A stretch of DNA of 64,000 bases from Cladopsammia gracilis (GCA_022457155.1 JAJGOT010000208.1:582001-646000), one strand, 5' to 3'. Counted from the first letter of the stretch, positions 12,301 through 25,395 are shown. A program made the numbers and translations. The notes: generated by a model from the sequence alone, not told the origin.

Positions 12301-13621
12301 TGATGACTGTGGTTGCAGTTATGCAGAAAACTGCATATTTTAGCGATTAAGTGTAATGCACAACTCGAAAGATGTTCATTTCGCCTTGCTATCGCCTGGA
12401 CTAAACATTTGTTCCCTTACCCCACCCTCCTTAGGAGTCACCCCTACCAGTGGACCCCTCCATGTTCCCCACATGGCCTGCTAAGAGTGAGATGGCGAAG
12501 AGACCCAAGAAAAAGGACGTGGAACACAGCCCCCAAGCCCCGCAGGGTGGGGCTATGTTTGCTAAGCTGGTGAGTAGTGGTACTGAAACAATAGAAAAGC
12601 CCGGGCCAGACGAGAGCAATAGTTGACGAGAGCTCAAACTCTTTGAGAGCGCACTGGAGTCAATAAGAGTACCTGACAGTCGGGGTCAAACGAGAGAGAG
12701 AGAGAGAAGTGACGAGAGTTCAAACTATTTAAGAGCGCACGAGATTCAGTAAGAGTACTTGGGAGTTGGGGCCAGATGAGAGCGAGAATTGACAAGAGTT
12801 CACACTTTTTGAGAGCGCACGAGAGTCAGCAAGAGTGCTTGAGAGTTGAGGCCAAACGAGAGTGAGAGTTCACGAGAGTTCACACTTTTTGAGAGCGCAC
12901 AAGCGTTAATAAGAGTGCTTGAGAGTTGAGGCCAGACGAGGGCGAGAGTTGACGCGAGTTCACACTTTTTGAGAACGCAAAAGACTTAATAAGAGTGCTT
13001 GAGAGTTGAGGCCAGACGAGAGCGAGAGTTGACGAGAATTCAAACTCTTTGAGAGCGCACCGGAATCAATGAGAGTGCTCGAGGGATGAGGCCAAACGAG
13101 AGCGAGTGTTTGAACTTCCCATTGATACCAAAAAGTGAAAAATTGAGCGGATTCAAACTCTCCAAGAGCGCCAAGAGTCACTGACAGCATGCGAGAGGCC
13201 AAAGGGGAGCAAGCTAAGAGTTTGAACTCTTGTCAACTCTCGCTGGGGCGTGACATTTGTTCCACAACCAGGACTGCAATTTGAGATAGGTTTGTCCTGA
13301 AAGGGAGCAGAAAATTAAATTTTAATCGCGAAATCCAAATTCAGATTTCCTAAGAGGAAACCAACTCAAGTTTACTTCTAGCCTTGATTTGTTTTAGAGG
13401 ACGCAGTCCTTGAATTCTGATAGGTCAGTCCATCCCCACGAAAGTATGCGAATTAGCGCAGTTGGCGCTTCACGTTATTAGCTACAAACATGCAAACAAG
13501 CGGTGTTTTTTTTTGTTGATAGGCCGACGAGGGAGACAGCGGAAATGGCAGCCAAGGGTTCAGACTTCAAACTTCAAAGAAAGGTTCTGCTGCAGTGGTG
13601 GGATTCACTCTGAAGTTTTAA
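3324..13621 (+). CDS. CDK11: CDK11 (PITSLRE) kinase, copy A, 3' half
   Basis: Eight exons encode the kinase from subdomain III to the stop: 3324-3429, 3901-4022, 4200-4307, 5182-5298, 9338-9409, 9735-9820, 9996-10062, 12435-12569 and the terminal exon 13523-13621 (nine segments with the last). Each is bounded by AG and GT and the phases agree throughout. Visible landmarks are the [10 protein letters not shown] segment, catalytic [19 protein letters not shown], the APE motif in [19 protein letters not shown], and the C-terminus ending GFTLKF, matching CDK11 family ends. CDK11 is a cyclin-L-dependent Ser/Thr kinase of the nucleus involved in transcription and splicing. The glycine loop, active-site lysine exon and charged N-terminus are not in this copy within the window. 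They may lie left of base 1 beyond the BEL/Pao element. No stop or frameshift was found. The [11 protein letters not shown] loop is three residues longer than the human WPGYSELP. Confidence 0.9.
4409..4710. repeat. Dispersed repeat family (GACCGTAC...GGCCCTCCCACTT), copy A
   Basis: Shares its start (GGACCGTACTG then CTGCAAGCC) and its end (ATGACCTTCAGCCAAATA then GGCCCTCCCACTT) with 36281-36570, 60890-61204 and a shorter unit at 17661-17819. The first three are positional equivalents in the CDK11 copies. The fourth is an independent insertion, which shows this is a mobile family. Confidence 0.55.
5526..6940. repeat. 36-bp minisatellite in CDK11 intron, copy A
   Basis: About 39 tandem units of 36 bp. 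Two subtypes largely alternate, one with CTTCATTGGCCC and one with CATCATTGGCCC, each followed by AATATTAATGTAGCCAGAGCC. Because 36 is a multiple of three, the minus strand is open in long stretches that repeat the 12-residue pattern [12 protein letters not shown]; this is a by-product of the unit length. The array ends abruptly against the remnant of a TIR element. Confidence 0.9.
6941..8998. mobile_element. Right part of an unclassified 2.5-kb TIR element, copy A
   Basis: Homologous to 38700-40946 in copy B, where both inverted ends survive. Here the right end (reverse complement of GGCCTGGCGCACGCTACT) is at 8998, and the left end plus roughly 290 bases have been lost up to the minisatellite. 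The interior contains reiterated TTAGGCACAG motifs around 8240-8310 and short open frames on both strands. No transposase could be recognised. Confidence 0.6.
7047..7329 (+). other. Amphipathic open frame in the TIR element, coding status unknown
   Basis: After a stop at about 7047 the plus strand is open to a TAA at 7327-7329. It reads a strikingly periodic pattern of K, A, L and F, for example [13 protein letters not shown] and [15 protein letters not shown]. No start ATG precedes the periodic part. The minus strand over the same bases is also open (7077-7325). The frame is kept in copies B and C, but those are recent duplicates, so this is weak evidence for selection. It could be a decayed 9-bp tandem repeat. 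Confidence 0.2.
10191..10800. mobile_element. Foldback element, insertion specific to copy A
   Basis: The ends are AGGGAACCTCCATTGT and its inverted copy, and the arms are about 200 bp. Copy B reads straight across (ctcttttaatg), so the insertion is delimited exactly. A TTA, or TTAA with one change, is duplicated at the borders, which fits PIF/Harbinger or piggyBac-type non-autonomous elements. A half copy of the same family lies in copy C at about 58017-58191. A second foldback is nested in its left arm. Confidence 0.75.
10215..10405. repeat. 191-bp near-perfect hairpin nested in the foldback element
   Basis: The left arm begins ATGGCCCTTATCGTAGATG and the right arm is its reverse complement. 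The arms are about 85-90 bases each with few mismatches (for example cacggcaacat versus atgttagcatg) around a short loop. It interrupts the left arm of the 610-bp foldback. Confidence 0.75.
10860..11353. mobile_element. Insertion with AACCCGTGAAT inverted ends, specific to copy A
   Basis: Copy B has the uninterrupted site (ttcatttttatgatttattt, about 42330). In A about 490 bp intervene, starting AACCCGTGAAT with the inverted copy ATTCACGGGTT at 11322-11332. A 21-base tail containing the small palindrome GGCTCTAAGGAGCC follows. It includes a (CTT)n run at about 11148-11175. The class is unknown. Confidence 0.6.
11385..11658. mobile_element. 274-bp foldback (MITE-like) shared by copies A and B
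   Basis: Terminal inverted repeats GGTTTTCAATTGAGTGTCG at 11385 and CGACACTCAATTGAAAACC ending 11658. The interior is rich in CCAAT/ATTGG motifs. Present at the same site in copy B (42368-42641), so it predates the duplication. Confidence 0.7.
11806..12250. mobile_element. 445-bp foldback with GGGGG/CCCCC-capped ends, specific to copy A
   Basis: The ends read CCCGGGGGG...GTACTCC and its inverted copy. An 8-bp target duplication, agttctga at 11798-11805 and agttgtga at 12251-12258 with one change, flanks it; copy B has the single site. Eight-base duplications fit hAT-type mobilisation. The interior has about three tandem units of GTATATGAAAGGGTAGGGAT. Confidence 0.8.
12600..13250. repeat. About 80-bp minisatellite in last CDK11 intron, copy A
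   Basis: Imperfect tandem units containing CACACTTTTTGAGAGCGCA, then AAGAGTGCTTGAGAGTTGAG and GACGAGAGCGAGAGTTGAC. There are about 7-8 units, against roughly 11 in copy B. Confidence 0.8.
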
Positions 13622-13709
13622 GCGCTGCATCTACGTGCCTCTGAGTGAAGAGAAACTATTAAAGAATCACTTTATATTCAACTGTAAATAGCTTTCCTTG
13701 TTGGAGTAA

Positions 13710-13715
13710 AATAAA
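13710..13715 (+). terminator. Polyadenylation signal of CDK11 copy A
   Basis: AATAAA lies 89 bases after the CDK11 stop codon, in an AT-rich stretch preceding a GT-rich tract. The same signal follows copy B at the corresponding place. Confidence 0.7.
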
Positions 13716-13934
13716 GAGTTTTTTTATGTAATTGGTATGCGGACTCGTGTTAACTGAACACAAGATCCATTCATCTCTTAAAACGCAAATAAACGGTTGT
13801 GTTTTTCAGTGTTTGTATGAAGTCTTCCACTTGCGCTTATATGTTTGCATCGATGCCGTCACTTAATAGAGCGATTTTTGTTTGATCTTGAAAAAGGGTT
13901 TCCCCGAGTGTTTGTGAGTTTTTCTCATCCGCCT

Positions 13935-14134
13935 GGGCCCGGTTGTTCAAAAGGTGGATAGCGCTATCCAGCGGCTAAACGTGTGCAAAACCAATTACGT
14001 TATCCACTGGATAGTGATTTATCCGGTGGATAGCGCTATCCAGCGGCTAAACGTGTGCAAAACCAATTGCGTTATCCACTGGATAGTGATTTATCCGGTG
14101 GATAGCGCTATCCGCCTTTTGAACAACCGGGGCC
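13935..14134. mobile_element. 200-bp foldback element with internal 76-bp duplication
   Basis: Inverted ends GGTTGTTCAAAAGGTGGATA and TATCCGCCTTTTGAACAACC. Inside, the segment GGTGGATAGCGCTATCCAGC...TAGTGATTTATCC is repeated in tandem, separated only by small changes. It lies in the part of copy A that is missing from B. Confidence 0.7.
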
Positions 14135-14595
14135 AGTAGTTTAAAGAATTATAATAAGCTTTGTTCATTTTCCCGCCACAAAAATATCCCCAAATGGAAA
14201 GAGACTTGTTCGATTGACCTATCAGAATGCTGAAAAGCGAGTGACGTCAAATGAAAGAGAATAGCTTCCTTTAGCTCGCAATCTTCGCTGAACAAACCAA
14301 AAGCTGCGCGCGTTTGCAGCCGTTCGCTAAACCAATCATTCCTCAAAGGGAAGACTTTCTTGCGCGCTTGCTTATGGAGGGAAGGTGGTAGAAGAAGAAA
14401 ACATTGTAAGTTGGAAAAGGGAGAGAAAAAAATAATGCAGTTTTCCCGCTTTTTGTTATCTTGCTCCACGTTTTTAGTTCAATAAATACTCGTTCGTTAT
14501 GATAAATTTCGTGAAATATATTTACAAAACTAAAACTATTTACAAAAACTTCCTTTTTCAAATTTGATGAAATCAAAAACTTCATCTACACTTGT

Positions 14596-16918
14596 TTACA
14601 TTAGATTCTCTGAGAAAAAGAATGCTTCCTCTACATGTTTTTTTGGACTCCTAACATAGTACTGGGATTTCGAGCCCTTGTCCTTCTTGGAAACAGTAGT
14701 TAGTCTGTTAAAAAATTTCCTCAAAGTAGCAAGAGGTCCTCTCTTGTCCTGTGGAGAGAAAAACGACGAATTAGACAGTGGTCCCGTCTGATGTATCGTG
14801 TTTTCATGATTATGGGTAGGAACTTGCTTTCTCAAACTCATTAATGATTCATGACGAAAATACAAAGGAAATTAATGTTTAATGAGTGTTTGGAAATCAG
14901 ATAAAACACTCCTCATTTTTGCATCCTTAATTTCTCCTAAAATCATTTTGTTTGAGAAGTAATATCAAACATTCGACACAGTGTTTCATCAGATTTCCAA
15001 ACACCGCGAAGTGGGTTAAAAAACGAGGCACAGCCGAGTTTTTTTTTAACCCACTTCAAGAAACACTGTGTCTCATGTTTGATACATTACTTATTATCTT
15101 GTAACAGGAAGGAAATTTTGATTTCTTGCCTGCCTATCACGAAATCACTGACTGTAATCCACTTCTATCCTTGAAATCCTGGGCCGAGTTGTTCAAAGCC
15201 TGATTAGCACTAATCCTGGATTAACTGCCAACAGAACATATGAGTTGTCATGGTAATTAACCCTGGATTAGCGCTAATCGTCCTTCGAACAACTCGGCCC
15301 TGCACTTTATCTACAAACTGCTGCTTCTGTTTTGCTCTATAGAATCTTCTTATCCAATTAAGTTCTATAGTGTTGGCTTTTGTAAGCGAAATTTTGTTAT
15401 TTCGGCCGGGGAGGTCGCAGGACAGTGCTCCTTCAATTAACGTCACAGAACCCCCAGCACAGGTATACTTTCGCGGAGAACGACTATCCAATTTCGGTAG
15501 TTTCTTGGTGTTGCGGATGGTGTGATCACCAAATGACGTAAAACAAAAGATTCAAAAGACACTGAACAATACCCACACCACAACACAAAAGCTAACCAAT
15601 GATGGCTTCCGCAACACCAAGAAACACCCTCAATTTCGAATTTTAAACGGAAGCCGATCTCCACAAGTGTTTCAATGGGCCTTATCCATGATGACGTCAC
15701 GAACTCAAAATTCACCAGCAAGCCTCGTTTTTACTACATTCCTTGCGAACTTTTAACAAGTTCACGTTGTTTTGTGAGTAGGTATTCTTTTCAATTTTGC
15801 TCCTTTGAAAATACATCGATGTGATTGTCACGCGTTTACACTTCGAAAGCGAGGCTTGGGAGTGAAATTAGCTTGTGAAATGCAAACATGCATAAGGGCT
15901 ATTCACTCTGTCTACACATTGTGCTGCATATAAATTTTGCTTTTTATTAGCAATAATTTATTTCAAAGGGATTGTTTTAGTCAAATTTATTGTTTTGTCC
16001 ACTCACTCCCTCCCCCCCTCCCACCCCGAACACCTATCCATTCCCTATTTTCCAATCCCCCATAATTGTTTTATTATGCATATTCCTGAGCTGCACTTGT
16101 AAAGACAAGAGCGCGCACAAAAAAAGTGATCAATGCACAGCAGACAAACTATTGTCTGTAGGTATGACGTCACTTCTACATATATAAAATTCATTGTCTG
16201 TAGGTATGACGTAACAGAAACAGCAAGCAACAATTAGCTGCGTGCTTATAGCCAATCAAAATCGAGCTAGTGACACCAATGTATAATAATACACTTTGGT
16301 TGCCCGCCAAGTTCACATAAACTATTGTTTTGAAATGTTCTTGGGAATATTCCCTCCTCCTAGCTCCCTCTCAGTCTGGATCTGCCGCTGCTAGCCTTTA
16401 TAGATAGATAGCCTTTATTTTAAAAACGACGAGTATTAAAGCTATATGAGCTTGTGGGGTCGTTTACAATTAACAATTAACTATAAACTTAAAACTAGGT
16501 ATATACAAAAATAACGTTTGGTAAGTTTAATAAGAAATATTTCTGATACCTTGTGAATTACTGTTTCTTGCGTTCCCTGATCGTCAACTACTTCGATTTG
16601 TTCAGCTAATTTCAGTAGATCTCTGTTTCTGCGGGCTTGGCGCGCAGAATTTACTTGTGGCTTAATAAGGAGACGGGTGGTCTGTGACAGGGGTTTGTTC
16701 TCGCTTGGAATCCAGTGGATTTCAGCTTGAACTTCCATTTTGCCGCCACTCTATAATCAAAAAGGTAAATGTCAAACGTAATGTTTGGTGAAGCAATTCC
16801 AATTCTCTGATCGTTAAATTCGAGGGTAAAAACAAAGGTAACCATATACTGACAAGTCAAGTAAAATCAAAGGCAGTAATTGCTCATAGTCGTCGGTAGG
16901 TATATAGTTTTGAATTTC

Positions 16919-16973
<55 letters not shown>

Positions 16974-19039
16974 GGAAAGAAGCATCAGCTACCGGCTGGG
17001 ATCTTCCACTTTATTGTCAGGGGTATAGCCTACTCCCCCCTCCCCACCCCCACCACCTCGTGTTGTACCTTTGACTATTTTTTTTTGGGTGGTGGTGGGG
17101 GGGGGGGGGGCTGTTCTTCTGGGGGCCCAGTTATTTAAAAAGTGAACAAACTAAATCGAATAAACTGTAAATTTAAAAAACTAATGTTAAGTTAATAGCT
17201 AATAGTGTCAGTTTACCTTAACATTTTTTGTATCTTAGATTTTCATGTACAGTTAATTTTATTAGTTTTATATTGAAATATGCACGTTCGCGTTGAAACG
17301 AATCTTAACTCAACCGTATAATGTGGGTAAATAAATTACCACTATATTACTGCTACTGCAAATTCTTGTCAAGCGCTCAATATATCAACTCGAATAAGCT
17401 ACCTTATTTAATACCCCTTGATTTTCAAGGACCACAATTCGCTCAGCTTGTTGTTGTAAAACTCTGTTACTAGCGGCTCGTGATGCTGTGACAAAATTTC
17501 GAGGCTTGAAAATGCTGCGAGTTGAGGGAAGGGTGTGTCCACACTTGATTTCGTTTGGGACATGCTGTATCTGAACTTGAACCTCAACTTGGGTACCAGC
17601 CTAAATGATCAGAACAAAATATTGCGAGGTAATTAAATTTATCGTATTAATATTTATCATAAGAACCGTACGGCCCTGCGAGCCTTTCCTTTTGCAAAAC
17701 CATTGATGAAAGTCCCGTACGCATTTGCGCATTTGCGCATTTGCGCATTTGCGCATTTGCGCTCGGTCCGTACGCCATGACCTTAAGCCAAATATTTTCA
17801 CATCCGCCCTCCCACTTGGTAAATAAGTGCATAGTATTGCTTTGAATGTAACGTACGTTTGTTTTGCAAATCAAATAAATAAACCAAACATCATCACTTT
17901 CGAAACACAAATTCAAGACCTACCCCAAGGGAACGCCTTGATTCCGTACAAACCCGCGCGCAAACCTCAAGCTTCCACAATTGCGCGTGTTCAACAAAAA
18001 CTACTGGAACATCCCTTATTTATATATTATAAAAGTGTTAAGCTAGAAGCTTGTGGGTTCTTGTATAAGAAAGTTCGCTAGCTTTTCACTAAACTACCCC
18101 TGAGAGAAATGAGGGACTATTCATGTTCGAAATGTAACCATTTCACTCCCAGAGTCAATTATGCAGACATCTGTAGTATAGTTCTAACTTTTGAGTCTGT
18201 GAACGAAATCCTATGATGTGACCATTTAAATGAAACCTCTTTAGCAGTACTTTTGCATGGTACCATTTGTTCTAACTTTTGAGTCTGTTGATGAAATCCT
18301 ATGATGTGACCATTTAAATGAAACCTCTTTAGCAGTACTTTTGCATGGTACCATTTGTTCTAACTTTTGAGTCTGTGAACGAAATCCTATGGTGTGACCA
18401 TTTAAATGAAATCTCTTTAGCAGTACTTTTGCATGGTGCCATTTGTTCTAACTTTTGAGTCTGTGAACGAAATCCTATGGTGTGACCATTTAAATGAAAC
18501 CTCTTCGGCAGTACTTTTGCGTGGTACCATTTGTTTTTCAATATTTTACAAAACAAAATTTGGGATTTTTCTTCAATTTTAATATTTGGCACTGTTAGGA
18601 GTTAAACGGTTTAATCACCTGTTTCAATTCCACATGACTAAACTGGACAATTTTCAAACACACTACAAATAGGTATCGTACCTTGCATTTTGAGAGTACT
18701 AGGGACTGGGAACTTGAGCGTTCCAGGGAAGATACATTCAGCACATGTTCAGGTTTCTCAAAGGAAGAGCTTTCCGGTCGACGATTCTTCCAGTTACCAT
18801 AAAGTGACTGGGCATCGATGCTCTCTGTTTAGAGAAAAATCAACCGATCATATTACATATTCCGTTCTTCATTATTACCCAAGATAATATGCAGGAAATC
18901 TTAAACTGCCTTCGATATACTAGAGGTGAATATGAATTTCTTTTTAATAATCGCAGAGAATCTGATCAATAATCATTTTGTTGAGAGAAACAAAATCACA
19001 AAGAAACTTACCAAATTCTTCTTGGTGATCAGGAAACAT
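14596..19039 (-). CDS. Unrecognised five-exon gene, about 236 aa, with a duplicated internal module
   Basis: Five coding exons join in phase on the minus strand: 19012-19039 (starting MFPDHQEEF), 18682-18824, 17415-17600, 16550-16750 and 14596-14748 (ending FFFSENLM then TAA). Each internal border has GT and AG in the right phase. The ATG has TCACAATG context, and the same frame has a stop upstream within exon 1 (exon 5' border about 19074). Exons 3 and 4 are diverged copies of one module: VEVQVQIQHVPNEI against MEVQAEIHWIPSENK, then KPRNFVTASRAASNR against KPQVNSARQARRNR, then AERIVVLENQG against EQIEVVDDQG. The protein is basic, without visible signal peptide or membrane segment. The last exon is lysine-rich. 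No family was recognised, so no function is offered. It is convergent with CDK11 copy A and absent from copy B. An extra exon between 14749 and 16549 cannot be excluded. Confidence 0.65.
15181..15300. mobile_element. 120-bp foldback element (MITE)
   Basis: Begins GGGCCGAGTTGTTC and ends with the inverted GAACAACTCGGCCC. The arms also share CTAATCC/GGATTAG repeats. It lies in the last intron of the minus-strand gene. Confidence 0.75.
15500..15625. mobile_element. 126-bp foldback element (MITE)
   Basis: Perfect 18-base inverted ends GTTTCTTGGTGTTGCGGA and its reverse complement enclose a non-repetitive centre. Between this and the preceding foldback, 15301-15499 is open on the minus strand but has no acceptor of good quality. 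Confidence 0.65.
16920..16973. repeat. (AAT)n microsatellite
   Basis: About 18 uninterrupted AAT triplets in an intron of the minus-strand gene. The plus-strand polyasparagine frame over it is not a gene. Confidence 0.95.
17661..17819. repeat. Independent copy of the GACCGTAC-family repeat with 8-bp tandem core
   Basis: Shares both ends with the repeat at 4409-4710. The centre is five tandem GCATTTGC units at 17721-17760, enclosed by CCGTAC and GTACGG. Located between exons 2 and 3 of the minus-strand gene. Confidence 0.6.
18181..18533. repeat. Four tandem 88-bp units
   Basis: Units begin GTTCTAACTTTTGAGTCTGT at 18181, 18269, 18357 and 18445, each ending GCATGGTACCATTT. Identity between units is high, with one to four changes each. 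They lie in an intron of the minus-strand gene, and no spacer structure of a CRISPR type exists. Confidence 0.9.
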
Positions 19040-19074
19040 TGTGAATTTAAATCGAATGATTCTGCGTTATAACA

Positions 19075-20514
19075 CTGAAAACATGACAGACAAAAAAAAA
19101 ACGATTGTTGGTACATTAGACATACTTCAGCAACAAACACTAAAATAAACTGAGCTGGATACAGAAAACGTTTTTTTTTGGTTTTCCAACCTTTTTAGCC
19201 AATCAATGTACACAAACATTGTAACAGTGTGGTCGGTGTGCGGGCGCGCGGCTTCTTTGGTTGGAAGCCTTCCCATCTCCACTCATCAGTTCTCATAGAC
19301 TAAACTTTCTGACCAATCAAAACTGACAGATACAGATAATCCAATGAACCAATCAGAACTCGTAGCAAATACATGAAGCCGTCGTCAAGCGCGGGAAATC
19401 GTGTGCGAGTAAGTCACGATTGGTTTTACTTCTGATTGGTTGTGAAAGAGGCGGGAGATTTTTTAGCCAATCACAAAGCGTGGCAATGCAAGACCAAAGC
19501 AATCGCTAACTCCTCTAATTTGAATTTTATTTGGTCGAGCAATGTCGAAAGCAATCATAAAGATGACAAAAAGAAAGACTCAGTAGCAACGATAAAAACA
19601 ATAAAAAGTTCAGTCAACTTCCCGCACTAGTGTTGAAAGGAATGCGTAAAATATACCCTGAAAACGCCGGCGTAAAATTCAATTACACTTCACCTTCGTT
19701 CTGAATAATTACTTTTAAAATTCTACTGTATATAGCAAACAAACAATCTTACCTTAAGTGTGAACTTCTAAGTAAATCAACCAAGATTTAGCCAAATAAA
19801 CCACTTTGTTGCTTCCGCAAAAAGCAAATGTCCTAACTTCACAAAAAGCGGGACGAAGTGAATAAACATTCCAGTTGTCATAGAGATGTCTTGCGTCATA
19901 GTTGACTTACTAGTGATCCAAGCTCGCGCACTTGTGCGCGCGCGATCTTGTCTTCAATAGAAAATTAAAATGAAAATTGCAAATGTCTGAAAATACCTCT
20001 ATAAATCATGATTTACGGCAGGAAATTATCATTATTAGATAATTCATGTCTATCCAGCTCCAGCCGCCCAGTGTGGAAACACTCTTAAACCAATTGATTC
20101 ATTTTTGGAACTATCAACGCATGCAGCGATTCACAAGGTATAACGAATTCTGTGCGCAGCAAAATCAGTTCTATTTTCATTCCATTACATTCGTCCTGAT
20201 TTCCTGACGTTCAAAATTGTTTCTTTCAATATACGTAGAATAACCATTTATAGTTAGTCATGCAGTCTTTCTTTGTTCAACCGAACTCACGCGGCCTGTT
20301 AAATGCGGCCATCAATTTCGTTACTTAACGTGTAATTTGAATTGCGCGTACCGAAGGAGGAATGGCGCTAGGCCGTGCACGCAATCAGAATTCGCTTTCC
20401 TTGTTTCACTGCCTTTTCATTTCTTTAAAATTATTATTAAAGTAGCATAGAATATAATAGACAAAGTATGGACAAAATAGGATGATTGCCTACTCCTGGC
20501 AACCTCGTCTCTAG
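19075..20514. other. Intergenic region between divergent exons; likely promoter region
   Basis: Lies upstream of the minus-strand gene and upstream of the plus-strand exon at 20515. It includes an inverted relative of the CCAAT-rich repeat seen at 11385-11790 (about 19300-19520). From about 19730 onward it is retained in copy B (44606 onward). No TATA box or other convincing core element was identified. Confidence 0.4.
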
Positions 20515-20682
20515 TTGCCGAAAAAGCGCGGGAAAACAGAGAGTACGGGCGTCGTAGAAAAGAGGCTAAAGTTCTTTTCTTTCAGTGTATCTGCCCCACA
20601 ATTCTATGCACACTGTGCTAAAAAAGGAGTGAAGTTAGTGACGCCTGAGGACGGAACAGTTTTCTCGGACAAAAGCTGGAAT
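20515..20682 (+). CDS. Single unidentified internal exon, copy A
   Basis: A 168-base exon (56 codons, phase 0 at both ends) follows CGTCTCTAG and ends before a strong donor, AAT|GTGAGT. It reads PKKRGKTESTGVVEKRLK, then SFSVSAPQF and KGVKLVTPEDGTV. The first codon is TTG here and GTG in copy B, so it is not the initiating exon. Copy B keeps the frame despite about 15 base differences, most outside conserved positions, which supports a coding past. Partner exons were not found and the family was not recognised. Confidence 0.4.
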
Positions 20683-22788
20683 GTGAGTATTGTGTTATGG
20701 ATCTACAAACAAGAAACAAACAAACAATGTGGTTCAGGCTTAAGGCGGGACTCAACCTAAATCTGAATGAAATTTTAAGAGGTTTAAAGAACGGATAGAA
20801 GAAAGAAAATGATTTTTGCAACACCAACAGACAGTTGATACCCACGCAAGAGCACCCCAGGTTGATAGTGGACTATTTTGGTGTCCATCTATTAATTATT
20901 AACTACAAATTCTGTTTAAAAATTTCATTAAATCTTTAATATTTCTATTTCTCCAAATTTTACAAATCCTTTGAGAAAAACTATTTCCTCCCAAACATAT
21001 CCAAAAATCACCCAAAAATTTACAAAACACCCCACAACATAGATTCATGAGATGAGCATAGAGTTTTTGGATTCATTGAAACGTGAACAAGATATTTCCA
21101 TTAAAGCCATGTTAATTCGCGGAAAAATGGCATTTTAATAGATGAAGTCCAGCCTTACAGTTACTACCATTGTGAGCCCACAAATGAAATTATTTCGTTA
21201 TTTTCTTTCTTTCTTTTTTTTTTTCTTTTTTTGAGGAGGGTTGGAGCACTCTGTTCCCTGTAGCGATCAGTTTATTTCTCACGCATATGCATGTCAGGGT
21301 TTTTTTTTTTGCCAGTAGATCCTCCTTTACTGGAACTGAATGTCAAGTATGTGTCGCTTCTTCTTGCTTGGACGAAAGCTAAAACAGATGTCTGTGTTTT
21401 CCAGATAAAAGACAAATAAACACTCGATCCATGATACGGAAAAAGTTAAAAATTGGTAAACGATCGCTTTTCCATCCTCGCCATTTTGTCTCGCCAGCAT
21501 AGGAGTCCTTGTCGGTCCTTGTCAATTCTGTGTGAAAGGGGAAAGAAATGACTGCCACACGGGGAAGAATAATACAATAAGACCCAGTCCAGTCCGGGAT
21601 TCCAGTCCAGATTCCAGTCCAACCTCCAGTTCAAACTAGGTCCAGTACCGATTTTCAAATTATTTCCGACGTTCTGGAAGCTAATAAACAATATTCCGTG
21701 GAAATTAAGTATTACCAGTGCATCATTAAGTATTAAATATGTATTATTCGGCCCTTAAATTTTCTGTGACATCATAGAAATGTACATTTTATTTACACAA
21801 AAGAAAAGTGAAAATTTTCTGATCCGTGTAGCGTGCAGGGCTTCACGACCTTGATCATGTGATCCATATTCACCAATCACAATCCAGCACCGGCAGTATA
21901 TTTGAAAGGTCGTTCTGCAGCACGGTCCCTGCCTCTCTGCATTCTATCGCTGAACGTGGCAATTATATTCTGTCTTCTGTCGTGGGTAAATTATCAATCT
22001 TAACCCCTCATTTTAGTCAATATTCATTTAGCATCATTGATTTTCTCTACAATTTAACATTTCTTCAACCTGAAGCTAATTCTCTTTTTTTGGCAGAAAA
22101 ACACCCGAAAAGTTGGGCGCTTTCCATTCAACCAAAAATTCCGGAAATTCCGGGTTGGGAAGCGAATGGAACGTAAATTTCCCGGAATAAAATTTCGGAA
22201 TTTTAGGACAACCTCGCCAGGTTGTCCTAAAATTCCGGAAAATCGGAACAACCGGAAAATACCGTCGACCATTCCTGCTCGGCCCAGTTTCTCTGAGCCG
22301 GAATCGAACGTGTCCACATAGTCAAGATGGCGTCTCAATGTCAGTGCACGGCGTGTTTGTTTTTCTCCGAAAGCTTACAGCTCTTACGTGAGCATGATTG
22401 CTCACGTAACAGCTAGTACAACAGTAGAAATGGCCACAAGCTAGGACTGGTAAGTACCACAGAATGCTTATAAGCTTATATATTAAACGAATGTAATAAG
22501 TCTCGAGCACAAAGTAGTCGCTGACTAAAGTTTTAAAAATTCCTTCGCATGTAACAGCTAGCTGCACGGAAAACAATATCATCGTTTTCGCTTAAAATAT
22601 CGTTCGTTTTAACTTCAGAGTCATCGAACAACTTCAAAGCAATAAAAAAGGCAACGAGTCCGCCATTTGTTTTGCTTTGGTTTAATTTGTATTTTCGCGC
22701 GAAACTTGGAACGTGATGGCCTGGAACAACCAACCGAAAAATGATGTTCCATTCGCCACACGGAATACCTGGAATTTCTTGACTCAAG
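20683..22788. other. Intergenic stretch upstream of the GAPDH fragment
   Basis: No supported gene. It contains T-rich runs (21200-21310), short CCAGTCC-type direct repeats (21583-21655) and a hairpin whose arms read AATTTTAGGACAACCT and its complement (about 22197-22235) inside a foldback-like block (22100-22290). The GAPDH promoter and 5' leader presumably lie here, but no core element could be assigned. Confidence 0.4.
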
Positions 22789-24754
<1,966 letters not shown>

Positions 24755-25364
24755 GTATGTTTGTGGTTTAATTTGATAACTTTTTGAGGAGTTGTGGTGG
24801 TTTTGCAAATGGCGCTTCAGGCTATAGATGTGAAGATCAGTGGTTTAAACCATTTGAGCCTGTAGGTGCACATTGCCAATCTATACTTAACCCGTGCCAT
24901 GATCAATACACAGGATTCTCCTTATCAGGCGGTAACTGGTAAAATTTACCGCTTGAAGCAGCACTTATTACCGTTCGTAACCGCTTGTCCCCGGAAAATT
25001 TTTAAGTGGCTGTTTCTGCTAGAGCATAAACTGGAGTTAATGTTTAGCTTAATTGACCCTTGGACATCACCAGATTAGCCAGTGTGTTAAACTGATCACC
25101 CGGAAAAACACTTTGTACCTAGCACGCTCCTTTTTCCCACCCCCTATTCTTAGCAGCCAATCATTTCAATCGCCGGCACGTGCGGACAATTCGCCAGCCA
25201 ATCAGCTTATGTTTAACTGTCTTGTTTATGCCTAGTACATTTCTTGCGGCAAGCCTTCACATTCAACCAAGTCTCGCTGTTAAAGTCAATAGTGTTTTTT
25301 CCCGCCCACGCACCGCCTTTTTTGGGGTTTATAGTTTCAAGGTTACCATTCTTCTAAGTATTGT

Positions 25365-25395
<31 letters not shown>

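Noticed and set aside
15210..15491. Minus-strand 93-codon frame as an extra exon of the unknown gene
   Set aside because: No adequate acceptor or donor, and it overlaps a MITE; the flanking exons already join in phase without it.
16880..17074. Polyasparagine protein
   Set aside because: Translation of an (AAT)n microsatellite.
18181..18533. CRISPR-like array
   Set aside because: Continuous tandem repeats without unique spacers, in a eukaryotic intron.
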